Source: Megascapheus bottae (taxonomy: Eukaryota > Chordata > Mammalia > Rodentia > Geomyidae). From it: DNA of 64,000 bases. Below the pieces are notes generated by a model. It saw nothing but the letters and a program-made list of their open reading frames with translations, had not been told where the DNA came from and searched no databases. The stretch lies in assembly GCA_024803745.1 (NCBI GenBank), contig JANJXV010000196.1, forward strand, positions 1,624,501 to 1,688,500. The letters are read 5' to 3'. A program made the position numbers and the translations under genes. Position 1 is the stretch's first letter; each line of letters starts with the position of its first letter. This document shows positions 30,593 through 42,500 of the stretch, in pieces.

Positions 30593-33500
30593 GTGAGTCC
30601 GGCCGCCGCCCGGGGCTCGCGGGGGCCCCGGGTGGACGAGCGCGCGCGCCCGCGTCCGAGGGGAGCCGGCGGGCGGCGGGCGAGCGGGGCCCGCGTGCGG
30701 GGCCGCTGGGCGTCGGCGCGGGGTCCCGGCCTCTGCGCGGAGGGCGCCGGGCCCGCGGGCGGTTGGGCCGGGGCCTCCGCGGGGCGGGGAAGGGCCGGGC
30801 TGGCGCCGGCAGCTGCTCCGCGGACGTCCGGACCCCGACCCCGACCTCGATCCTGACCCCGACCTCGATCCCGACCCCGACCCCGACCTCGATCCCGACC
30901 CCGACCCCCGACCTCGATCCCGACCCCGACCCCCGACCTCGATCCCGACCCCGACCCCGATTCCGACCCCGGCCCCGACCCCCGACTCCGACCCCGGCCC
31001 CGACCCCCGACCTCGATCCCGACCCCCGACCTCGATCCCGACCCCGACCCCGACCTCGATCCCGACCCCCGACCTCGATCCCGACCCCCGACCTCTATCC
31101 CGACCCCCGATCCCCGACCCCGACTCCGACCCCGGCCCCGATCCCGACCCCCGACCCCCGACTCCGACCCCGGCCCCGATCCCGACTCCGATCCCGACCC
31201 CCGGCCCCGGCCCCACGGGTCTCCACGACGGCGCCGAGGGCCCTCGCTGCCCTGCCCTCCCCTCCACGTCTGGAGACACCGGCTCCGCCCCGTGGTCCGC
31301 CCCGCCGTCGTCCCTGGGTGGCCGGCGGCTCGCGGGCGGCTCAGGCCCAGCCCCCTGGCAGGCTGCGGCCGTGGCCGTCGGGGCGGGGACCCTCCAGTGT
31401 CCCGGCCGGGGTCCAGTGGCGGTGTGCGACCCTCCGTGTGGAGATGGGCTGGGGCCGGGCCGGGGCTCTGATACCCGGAAACTGTGATGTCATCAATGGA
31501 TAGGGCGCTAAGCCTGGGGAGCCGGGGCCCCGCCGCGGGGCCGGAGCGGGGCCTAGTGGTTAAAAAGTGCCTGCCCAGCACGCACCAAGACCCGGGTTCG
31601 AGTCCTCGGTACCACGTACATAGAAAACAGCCACAGTGGTGCTGAGGCTCAAGTGGTAGAGCTTTGGCCTTGAGAAAGTCCAGGGACAGTGCTCAGGCCC
31701 TGAGCTCAGGCCAGGACTGCACCACACATGAGTGCCGTCCTAGAATTCCTCTCTCTGTGTCCTGGTAATGTGATGAGGTTCCGTTTGGTGTCCCCTGACT
31801 TCTGCATCTTAGCATCTGTTGTTTTGGTCCTTAGGGTTTTAGTGCCATGCAAAGGTAGACTGTGGAAGAAGACCCGGGTGTGGGTCGGACGTTGTTATGG
31901 GTAGGGGCCTGGGGCTGCCTCAGAGCAGAGTTTGTCCTCTCAGTCCAGCAGGTGCAGGCTGTGCCCCAGACCTTTTGCCCCCCCCCCCACCGTGTGCCAT
32001 GGCCATCTCAGGTGTTCCTTAGCTTGTGCGTGGTGACGGCAGAGATCTCTGGTGCAGGTCTGTTTTATTGCCATTTTCCCTTCCTCTGCCTTCTTGTGTC
32101 GGTTTCCAAATTTCCCACTTCACAGATGCCAGTCATTGGTTTGGGCCCACTTGGGCAGTATGGCATTATTAAACCTTGCCTATGCAGAGGCTTTTTTTTT
32201 TGGTCATTTGTGGCTTGAGGTCTGGACTTGGGTGTTGTCCCTGAGCTCTTCAGATCAAGGCTAGTGCTTTTTTTTGGGGGGGTGTCGGTTGTGGGACTTC
32301 GACTGTGGGCCTGGGCGCTGTCCCTGAGTTCTTCAGCTCAGAGCTACTACCCTACTCCTTGAGCCACAGTACTACGTCCAGTTTTCTGGTGATTCATTGG
32401 AGGTCAGAATCTCGTGGACTTTTTAGTACCCTGGCTGGCTTTGAACCGAGATCCTCAGATCTCAGCCTCCTGAGTCCCTAGGATTACAGTTGTGAGCCAC
32501 TGGTGCCCCAACAGACTCCATTTTTGAAAAAGATTATGTACAGAATCTTTGTCAAGTTGTATTTCTTGGAGACAGTTTACCTAGTACACTCTCTAGTAAG
32601 AACTTCAGTGTACACGGCTGGCTGAGCCTGGGCTCTGTAGGGACTGTGTCCCCAGGGGAACTGACGGCTGAATTCCTGCAGTGGTGACGACCCTGACATG
32701 GCTCTTTACGCTTCACATAGCTAGCACTGACCAAAGCCACACTCACCTCAGACCTGAATTCCTGCCCAGGTCCTGCGTGACCGGCCTGAGAGTCAGCCCG
32801 GGTGATGGCTGGTAGACCCCTCAGGCCTGTGGCCTCAGCCTCTGTCCTGTCTTCTGCGTCCCCCCTGGACTGTCTGGCACTGCCAGACAGATGGGAAACA
32901 CCGTCTGTGTGCGTCCCTGCCGTTGTCATCCCGGGCCACCCCTCCTTGTGAGTGTTTTCCTTTTGGTTGTGTGTTGTGTGTATAAAGGCTGTGTGTGCAG
33001 ACTAAACAGTTAGGATGACCTTCTGTGTAGGTTTTGACGACTGAGACGATAGTGGAGGCGGTCAGCTTGCAGTAAAGAGGCGGGTTTATTGTGGCTCAGT
33101 TTGGGAGGTTTCCGTGTGGGCCTATGGGAAGGTGGTGCATCCTGGTGTGAGCGGGCGATGGAGCAGTGCTGGTCACTCCTGGCCAGAATGGGCAAGTGAG
33201 AGAGGGCCCCAGTCCTCCATCGCCACGCCACGCCACGCCACGCCACACCACACCACACCACACCACTGAAGGCCTCCCGGGCCCCTGCCCTCCATCTCCA
33301 CGCCACGCCACGCCACGCCACGCCACACCACACCACACCACTGAAGGCCTCCCGGGCCCCTGCCCTCCATCTCCACGCCACGCTACGCCACACCACACCA
33401 CACCACACCACTGAAGGCCTCCCGGGCCCCTGCCCTCCATCTCCACACCACGCCACGCCACACCACGCCACGCCACACCACACCACACCACACCGCTGAA

Positions 33501-36500
33501 GGCCTCCCGGCCCCTGCCCTCCATCTCCACACCACGCCACGCCACACCACGCCACGCCACACCACACCACACCACACCACACCACACCGCTGAAGGCCTC
33601 CCGGCCCCTGCCATTCATCTCCACACCACGCCATGCCATGCCACATCACACCACACCACACTGCTGAAGGCCTCCCGGGCCCCTGCCCTCCATCTCCACG
33701 CCACGCCACGCCACGCCACACCACACCGCTGAAGGCCTCCTGGGCCCCTGCTCTCCATCTCCACACCACGCCACACCACACCACGCCACGCCACACCACA
33801 CCACACCACACCACATCACACCACACCGCTGAAGGCCTCCCAGGCCCCTGCTCTCCATCTCCACACCACGCCACGCCACACCACACCGCTGAAGGCCTCC
33901 CGGGCCCCTGCCCTCCATCTCCACACCACGCCACGCCATACCACACCGCTGAAGGCCTCCCGGGCCCCTGCCCTCCATCTCCACACCACGCCACACCACA
34001 CCACGCCACGCCACACCACACCACGCCACACCACACCACGCCACACCACACCACACCACGCCACACCACACCACACCGCTGAAGGCCTCCCGGGCCCCTG
34101 CTCTCCATCTCCACACCACGCCACGCCATACCACACCACGCCACGCCACGCCACACCACACCACACCGCTGAAGGCCTCCCGGGCCCCTGCCCTCCATCT
34201 CCACGCCACGCCATGCCACGCCACACCACACCACACCACACTGCTGAAGGCCTCCCGGGCCCCTGCCCTCCATCTCCACGCCATGCCACGCCACACCACA
34301 CCACACCACACTGCTGAAGGCCTCCCGGGCCCCTGCCCTCCATCTCCACGTCCTGGCCACAGCCCACTCCCATCTGTTGCCTGTCGTCTCCTCACCTAGG
34401 GCCTTGGGACAATAGGACCAGTTGTGTACTGGAACCTCCAGACTGAGCAATCACACCTTTATATAAGTAGGCAACGTCAGACATTTTTTTCCATATATTT
34501 TTATTATAATAGAAGGGTTACATGATATTCACCAGATAGAAGGTGCATTAATTCCCATACATTGATACCCTTTCACATGTCTTGGTCCCCATTTCCCTCC
34601 CCCCATCCCCACCCCTCATCTTGTTTTCCCCCCTTCCCTATCCAATTTCAAATATCCAAATACAAATGTATCCGATATATCAGGTAACAAAGTGAGATAG
34701 TGTAACACTATGAGATAACCAAGGGACAGCAAAAGAGATGAGAGATAACGTAGTACCTTAAGAACAATAATCATTCGTTATATGGCTTTTGTGTACACCA
34801 TGTTTTAAATGAATGTCGGACCTCTTGTGAGAGTCACAACGGGCTGACCTGTGTCAGCCACATGCTACTTGTGAGGTCAAGAGGAGCGGGTCCTACCACC
34901 ATGAGAAGTTAGCAGCGCTCTGATTGTGTGTACAGCACCTCACACCCGAAAGCAGCGTGTGGTGTCCTTGGCCTGTTTGTGAGCGTGCGGCAGTTATGCT
35001 GGGTGTGTTCCTGTTCAGTTCTGTTCACTTCCTTTCCTTGTGACTGACTGTGCCGGAAGCCACCTGCCCACGCCTGGTTGACTGGCATCGAGGGGATTAT
35101 TTGCTGTCTTTGTGTTTGTAAATGTTGCTGCCGAGCAGATTCTTGAGCTCTCTAGAGGGCACGTGTGCCCTGAAGTGTAATCCAGCCCTGAGCACTCTGG
35201 CACCCGCTTTTCTAGAGCGCCTCACAAGCTCTAGCCGTGTCTCTACCTTGGTTGGCCAGTGGCTAGGCAACACGGAAGTCCTTCATTTTAACTGTGTCTG
35301 CTGGTGGGCATGGAATCCTTACCGAATACTCAAAGATGATAAGGAATGAAGGAAATGGACCTTTGTGGACCTTGAGCCATGGTGTCCCTTGTGGACATGT
35401 AGCTTTGGCCAGTGTTCTGTGGGCTTGTTGATCGTTGGACTGCAGGAGTTTTTCCTGTCTTCAGTCCCGGGCAGATTACTTTGTCTCTGCCTGTGCTTTG
35501 GCTTCTCAGCCATGATGCCTTGTTCCCCCCCCCCCACTCCTACGACCTGGTGGGGTGCAGGCCCTGAGAAATGTACTTTCATGTCTCTCTCAAGTATGTG
35601 TTAACAGAAGCTTCCCACTGTGCCTTCCCACCAGCACCCCAGGAGGGGCGGTCTCCCGACCCCGCCCACTTCCCACCAGCACCCCAGGAGGGGCGGTCTC
35701 CCGACCCCGCCCACTTCCCACCAGCACCCCAGGAGGGGTGGTCTCCCAACCCCGCCCACTTGGTGCTGCCGGTATTTACATGGCATTTACATTTCCAGCC
35801 GGTCTTTGGGGCATCTTATGTAGTTTTGGATTTCCTTAGTAACTAAAGATGTTAGGTATCATTTCAAATTTTCCTTCCTCCCTCCCTCCCTCCCTCCCTC
35901 CCTCCCTTCCTTCCTAGGTTTTGAACACATCCCACTTGCTAGGCAGGCTCTCTACCACTTGAGTCATTTCTTTAATTACTGTGACAAATACCTGAGAGAA
36001 ACAACTCAAAAGGTGTTGATGCGTTGAACTGCAACTCCTTTATAAAGCTACTTGGAGATAAACATGTTTAAAGAGAGACTTGCTGATGGTTTAAGCAGTT
36101 TCAATCTACAACCAGCCATCTGCCACTTCCTTTCCCAGGTGAGACACAAGTGCCGTGGCCCAGGAACTGACAAGCTACTCACCTGTGGCTACACATAAGG
36201 GGCCTGACCCTACTCCCTTCAACTCTGTCCCCTTCTAGCGTTTCAAAAGCCCCTTCTCCAATAGCCAGGCGATGGAAACAACTCAGATGTCCTACTGCAG
36301 ATGAATGGATACAGAAAATGTGGTCTATATACACAAAGGAATTCTACATAGCCAACAGACAAGATAAAATAATGGCATTCGCAGGGAAGTGGATGAATCT
36401 AGAGCGAATCATGTTGACTGAGACAAGTCAAGACCTAAGGAACAAAAGGCGCATGGTATCCTTAATATGTGGTTATTAAATCCAAAGAGTACAAGAGCGA

Positions 36501-39500
36501 GGACTCAGTAACTGCATACCCAATGCTATGGACGTAGTAATGGAAATACAAACATAACTATATAGGTATGAAAAAAAAAAGCCCCTTCTCAAGTAGCCAG
36601 AGACCCAGCCTTGAACATGCAAGCCTGGCCTGTGAGGGCTCGCACAGCCACAGCGGCGGCATAGTTCTGTCTCCTATCCCAGCTGGCTTTGTTGGTTTGT
36701 TTTTGTTTTCCCTTAGTGCAGATCCTGGAACTTGAGCTCAGGGCCTGAACACTGTCCTTGGACTTTATCAAGGTTGAGCTGCAGTACCACCTCTGGCCTT
36801 TTTGATAGTAAATTGGAGCTAAGACTTTCACAGGGCTCTCTTGCCTGGGCTGGGTTTAAACCTCCATCCTCAGACCTCAGCTTCCTGAGCAGCTAAGATA
36901 CAGGGGTGAGCCACCAGTGCCCACTTTTAATTTGAATTTCTAAATTATCATAAAGGTGGTGAGCATGTTTCTTTCTGGACAGTGCCACCCTTTCTCTTGC
37001 TCCCTCTCGCCCGTTCGCACCCACAAGTTGTGTGGTTCATTCTCCGCATAGTGTCCGGTGAGTTCCACTGCTGCATTTTTCACCCTTGTCCGTCTTCAGT
37101 CAGGCCTTTTCAGAAGTAAGCTTACTTTAGGGAAGCCTGATATATTGACTTTTAAAATAGTTTTTGCTTTTGTGTTGTACTTAAGCAATTATTGCCAGTT
37201 CTATGTTCGCTGAGGTTTTCTCTTACAGTTTCTTGTGGGTGTTTTAAGTTCTCAGTCTGTGACTGTGTCAGATCAAGTTTTGAGAGGTTGAGGTCAAGGT
37301 GTTGTGTCGTGTGCAACTGTTTGGTATCCGTGTCCTTTTCTAGGCCCACATGGCTGAGGCAGCGCGTGCAGCTCTCCTCTCACCGCCCTCACCGCAGGAA
37401 GGCCCAGGGGAAGGTGGGAGGTGAGACCGCTGCCGCTGTCGCCCCGGCTTCTCTCTGTGTCCGCCCCCCATCTCCTCTGCTCAGGACCAGAGTCAGATTC
37501 AACCAGTCTGACCGAGACCTCGTTGGAGTTGCTCTTCTCCATGAGGGCTTTGTGCTGTCCTGGCGCGCAGGTCCTTCGGGCCGCAGAGCCCAGGTCGGCC
37601 CTGGCGGTCCTCAGACTCCGAGTCTCCGCCTCGGCCTCAGCAGCTGGGTGACAAGTAGAATACAGAAAGAGCATGTTCAAACAAATGGACGTGCTCAAGG
37701 ACTTCGTGGCAGGGAGTAGTCTTTTGAGGGGTTTCTCTCTTGCCTGTAAACCTGTGTGAAGAAGCCTCCTCATCACTCACCTCCTTTTCTGAGGACCTCC
37801 AGTGACCAGCAGATGGGGCTGTTGTGCAGAGCGCAGCAGACCTTGGGTTTCTAGAATCCAGGGTGTGGGGCGCCCGGCCCCTCCCTCTCCCCTCCTGGGG
37901 AGGGGTTGTCACTGGGCAGTTCCCAGGGGGAGCTCCAGGTTTTTGGTGTCAGCCTGTGGTGGCCACAGGACTCAGGACTGGGGGAGTTTCGACCCTGAGA
38001 CGCCTTCCTCTGGTCCCCAAGGAACTGCTGCTCTCTGGGTCCCCACTCTTAGCAGTTCTTGTAACTGAGTCACTTTCTGTTACTTTTTCTGACGTGAAGA
38101 GGTGCAGAGATTCACCCAAGAGCTGGAGCCTTCCTGGGACTGGTCCTCAGTCCTGATCCCTCCCTCCCTCCCTCCCTCCTCCCTCCCCTCTTCCCTCCCT
38201 CTGGAGCCTTCCTGGGACTGGTCCTCAGTCCTGATCCCTCCCTCCCTCCCTCCCTTCCTCCCTCCCCCCCCCCTTCCCTCCCTCTGGAGCCTTCCTGGTA
38301 CTGGTCCTCAGTCCTGATCCCTCCCTCCCTCCCTCCCTCCCTCCTCCCTCCCCCCTCCCCTCCCTCTGGAGCCTTCCTGGTACTGGTCCTCAGTCCTGAT
38401 TCCTCCCTCCCTCCCTCCCTCCCTTCCTCCCTCCTCCCTCCCCCCTTCCCTCCCTCTGGAGCCTTCCTGGGACTGGTCCTCAGTCTTGATCCCTCCCTCC
38501 CTCCCCCCTCCCCCTCCCCCCAGCCTTCCTGGTACTCAGCTTTTCCAGTGTTCATTCTTAGTCCTGCATGCTTGAGTGTGGGTGACTCGTGGTCCACCTC
38601 ACCGGCCTCTCCTCGCTGTCTCGCCTGCCCACCTTCGTAGCACCGCCTTGCTGGACATGCCTGGATCTTCTCTGGATCTGCTCCTTGGACCAGGGAGCTG
38701 GGTTTTTTCAGTGTCGGCCTTGTGTGTGGCAGGGCGTTCACCTTCCTACCAGATTACAGGAGTGTTTCCCAGTGGTGGTGAAATCCAGAGTGTGCCCTGG
38801 GGTTGCTGCTCCCGTTCAGTGCGGTCCAGTGCTGGGGTCAGCCTGTCCTCGTGGAGCGACCCCTCGTGTCCCCAGCCACGTGCTGGTCACGGGCCTGCCT
38901 GTTCACTGGGACTCTCCCCGCAGGGTCCCCTCCACCCTGGTGCTAACTCCACCCTCTCTGAAGCCTCCGCTGGCCGCCCTTCCCTGCCTGCTGAGCGGAG
39001 CCCAGATCCACCCTGGCCACGGCCGGTCCTGCCTGGGTTGTTGTAGTTCAGCTTATGGAACGAGTGTGGAGGAGGGTGCAGGGAGAGGGCGCTGCCACCG
39101 CGGGGCTGGCCTCAGACTCACCCCCTGCGGCAGCCCCATCCCCCATCCGTGGGCTTTCTCACTGCTCCTTGATTTCCTGCCACAGCGTGAACTCATTTTC
39201 CTTTTGTTGTTGTGTTTTGTTTTTTTCCAGTCCCAGGCTTGAGCTCAGGGCCTGAGCACTGTCCTTGGACTTTCTCAAGGCTAGAGCTCTACCACTTGAG
39301 CCTCAGCACCACTTCTGGCTTCTTTCTATGTATGTGGTGCCGAGGAATTGAACCTGGGACTTCACCCATGCTAGGCAAGCACTTTAACCTCTAGGCCAAA
39401 CTCCCAGCCCTCCTTTTTTTTTTTTGAAACTTTTATCAAACATTTATTTTCTAAAATTTTATCACAAAGGCGATGTACAGAGGGGTTACAGTTTCATAAG

Positions 39501-42500
39501 TCAGGTATTCTTTTTTTAGAATTTATTACACTGATTTTTACATCATATTTCAAATGTCATGTTTAACGAGTATTCAAGAAGGGAATCTATACAATCACTG
39601 GCACTTTTTAGTTTGTATGTCATAGAAACATATTAATCTATGTAGTAAAATATTGTCTATAGAGTATACAGCCTGTCATAGATTTTTATGTCTATGTAAT
39701 TATGTTTATATCTCCAAGACCATGTCCATAACCTTGGTACCCAAATATTGAGTCCTCGCTCTTGTCTATATGTTGTTGGCTACTGACTTTTGCGGGTTGA
39801 TCTTGTATCCTGCCACTTTGCTAAAGTGTTTTATGAGTTTATTGGGTTGTTCAGGTGTAAGATTGTGTCATCTGCAAATAAGGACATTTTCCTTTTTTCC
39901 TGTTATAACGTTTGAAATCAGGGCCTTAAGCTTGCCGTACTGGTGGTACACCACTTTGAGTTATGCCTCCAGCCCAGTTTTTTTTTGCTTGTTGCTTTGG
40001 AGGTAAAGTCTAGTGAACTGTTCTCAGGCTAGCCTCAAACCATAGCACTCTAGTGTTGATGTCTGATAATGCTGCAGTATTTTTTTTTTCTTGTGGGTCA
40101 GGGGGCTTGAACTCTAGGCCTGGGTGCAGTCACTGAGCTCTTCAGCTCAAGGCTACAGCCCTATTCCTTGAGCCACAGCCCCACTTCTCATTTTCTAGTG
40201 ATTAATTGGAGATAAAAGTCTCATGATTTTTAGTGCCCAGGCTGGCTCTGAACCTCCATCCTCAGATCTCAGCCTTCTGAGTAGATTACAGGCGTGAGCC
40301 AGCACTGCTGCAGATTTTATAGAGTGATGTTAAGAGTCAATAGCCAGGGGCTGGGAGTTTGGCCTAGTGGTTAAAGTGCTTGCCTAGCATGTGTGAAGAC
40401 CTGGGTTCGATTCCTCAGTACCACATACATAGATAAAAGCCAGAAGTAGTGCTGAGGCTCAAGTGGTAGAGCTCTAGCCTTGAGAAAAGTCCAAGGACAG
40501 TGCTCGGGCCCTGAGCTCAAGCCCAGGACTGGCAAAAAAAAAAAATGAATCAATAGCCAGCCTCTTAAAATATATTAATATATTCTATTATGTCAAGCCT
40601 TTGGAGCTTCAGCTCTGGTTTATATTTATTCTTTGTGACATTCAGAAAGGTCTGTGCCAACTTATTAAAATGATAAGAAATAGAATAGTTGGAAAATAAT
40701 ACACTGTTTTAGGTTTGCAGACTTGAAGTCAGAGTAGTGGTAGCAATGTTTTGGAAAGACAGCTTATCCCTGTTTAGTTTTCTCATTTGTGAAGTGGACG
40801 TTGTAAAGAAATGTCCGCATGGTCTCTTTACAGTGTCTTCTGTTTGGGGCTTCATTTAGGGCGCATAGAATTGTCCATTTTTAAGCTAGGCCCCTTGTTT
40901 CTGGTTTATAGCCGTATCCTTTGTAAAGTGTTGGTTTGAGTGAAAGCACAGCTCTTGTTCTATGTGGTAACTGCTCTGTTTTGCCTTTGTAGAGTTAACG
41001 CTGAACCCTCCAGAAGGAATCGTGGCAGGTAAGACCCTTGAGCGGCTCTGCTGTCTCCACTGTGCTCTTACGGTCAATTCGCCTGTAAAGTTGAGGAGTC
41101 ACTATTCTGTTTTCTTTCTCTACAGGCCCCATGAATGAGGAGAACTTTTTTGAGTGGGAGGCATTGATCATGTAAGTTGATTAACGGTGTTGCTGCTTCC
41201 TAGAGCTTCCCTTGGAGGTCAGCTGAGACTGACCTCCACACTTGGCAGTGAGACTGCTCTGAAGCCTCATGGGGGGGCCGGGGGAAGGGGGGGGTGTGGG
41301 AGCTTGGGGCCTTGCTAATCTCAAGGTGGAAAATAGGAATGTGAATCCAGAAGAGATGGCAGTATTTTAGTTGTGAGTGCTTGTATACTTGTAGAGCTTC
41401 AAGGTGGTCATTTTTAGATGCTCTGTGCTTCTGTTAGGAAGGAAATGAAGTACTTAACTTTTCACTCTAATTTTCACTGAAATCAGAAAACGGACCCAGA
41501 AGTGAAGTTTTTGCTTGTCAGTGAGCAGTGTGCCCCACAGCTGACGAGCCAGTCCTCTGGTCTCCTCCAGGCCAGCGTGTGATGGATGGCAATGCCATGT
41601 TGACATACTGCCTGCAGCAGGAGGGGTCTGTCTGTTCACCTCTGACTCTGAGATGGAGCCGGGCGTGTCTTCCTGACCCCCATGCAGGGACAGGGATATT
41701 TCCTGAAAAGAGAAACTGGTCCCCTGTCCCACGTCAGCACCCAGGCCCAGAGTTCAAGCCCCAGGACCCCCCCAAAAAAAAACAATCTCATGGACTTTCC
41801 TACCTGTGCTGGAGTTGAAGTGATCCTCAGATCTCCGCCTCCTGGGTAACTAGGGTTGCAGGTGTGAGCCAGCAGCACCCGGCTCAAGGATTTTATTCTC
41901 TAAATTTCACATGAAGAGATTCTTGATCATGTTTTTGGAAAAAAAATCACCAAATACTATGCAGAGAAAGTACTAGGGCCTAATCTCATGGTAATTTGTC
42001 AGACCCCTAATCGGGCTATGGCACATGATTGTGTGTGTGTGTAAAGATTTCTGGGATCTGTTATGCACAGCATCACCTTCAGCGATGCCTGAAACCTTAG
42101 GTTTATTGAGTCCCATAAGGACTTATCTTTTCCTGTATATGTACCCCTAACGTAAAACTGAATTAATTCTGTATTAGGCACAGTGAGAGAGTAAGAGTAG
42201 CTGGCAGTTACTAGTAATATTGTGTAACAAGAGTTCTTGTTTAGATTTGGAATTTTGCTCATAGTGTTGTCAGACCATAACCTACCTAGCCCCTGACTCT
42301 GAAGCCACAGATCTGGGGACAGGATGAGGTACTGTGTCCTCACTGCAGACGGTTGTGGGTGCCGGGCGGTGCCTGCCGGGCTGTGATGTGGGCCTTGTCT
42401 GTCAGGAGCATGGCTAGCCCTTGCTTTTTGCAGTGGCGGGGATCCAACGTGGGAATGCTATGCAAGCCTTCTACCTGGGAGCCACGCGCTAGCGCCTGCT

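Larger units (their letters stand above)
30593..40992 (+). other. UBE2G2: UBE2G2 intron 1
   Basis: This 10.4-kb intron holds, in order: a CCCCGA-type tandem block, SINEs at 31.5 and 32.2-32.5 kb, a 1.1-kb CCACA/CCACG compound array, an antisense L1 3' end, a 45-bp triplicate, a (CCCT)n run (35874-35910), a young L1 insertion, SINEs, a pyrimidine-rich minisatellite at 38.1 kb, a second antisense L1, and an inverted SINE pair. Unique-looking blocks lie at 31750-32180, 32520-33200, 34830-35600, 36930-38100 and 38550-39200. No further exon is supported. Confidence 0.78.

Noticed and set aside
28989..31581. Long open frames on both strands around the UBE2G2 promoter and intron 1.
   Set aside because: Same cause: GC-rich island plus GGACGGC, CCCCGCC and CCCCGA repeats. 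Products are low-complexity and change type with frame.
33213..34350. Regular spacer with variable intervals, superficially like a CRISPR array.
   Set aside because: The intervals are pentamer repeats rather than unique spacers, and the context is an intron of a mammalian gene.
33010..34450. Minus-strand frames coding [15 protein letters not shown] protein.
   Set aside because: Generated by the CCACA/CCACG pentamer array. A 5-bp period cycles through all frames with no stop, and no family resemblance was found.
38122..38545. CCCTCC runs as interstitial telomeric sequence.
   Set aside because: The units are CCCT/CCCTCC, not CCCTAA.
39770..40006. Open frame [16 protein letters not shown] on the + strand, also seen at 56.6 kb.
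   Set aside because: It is the reverse complement of L1 ORF2 present in two antisense L1 fragments.
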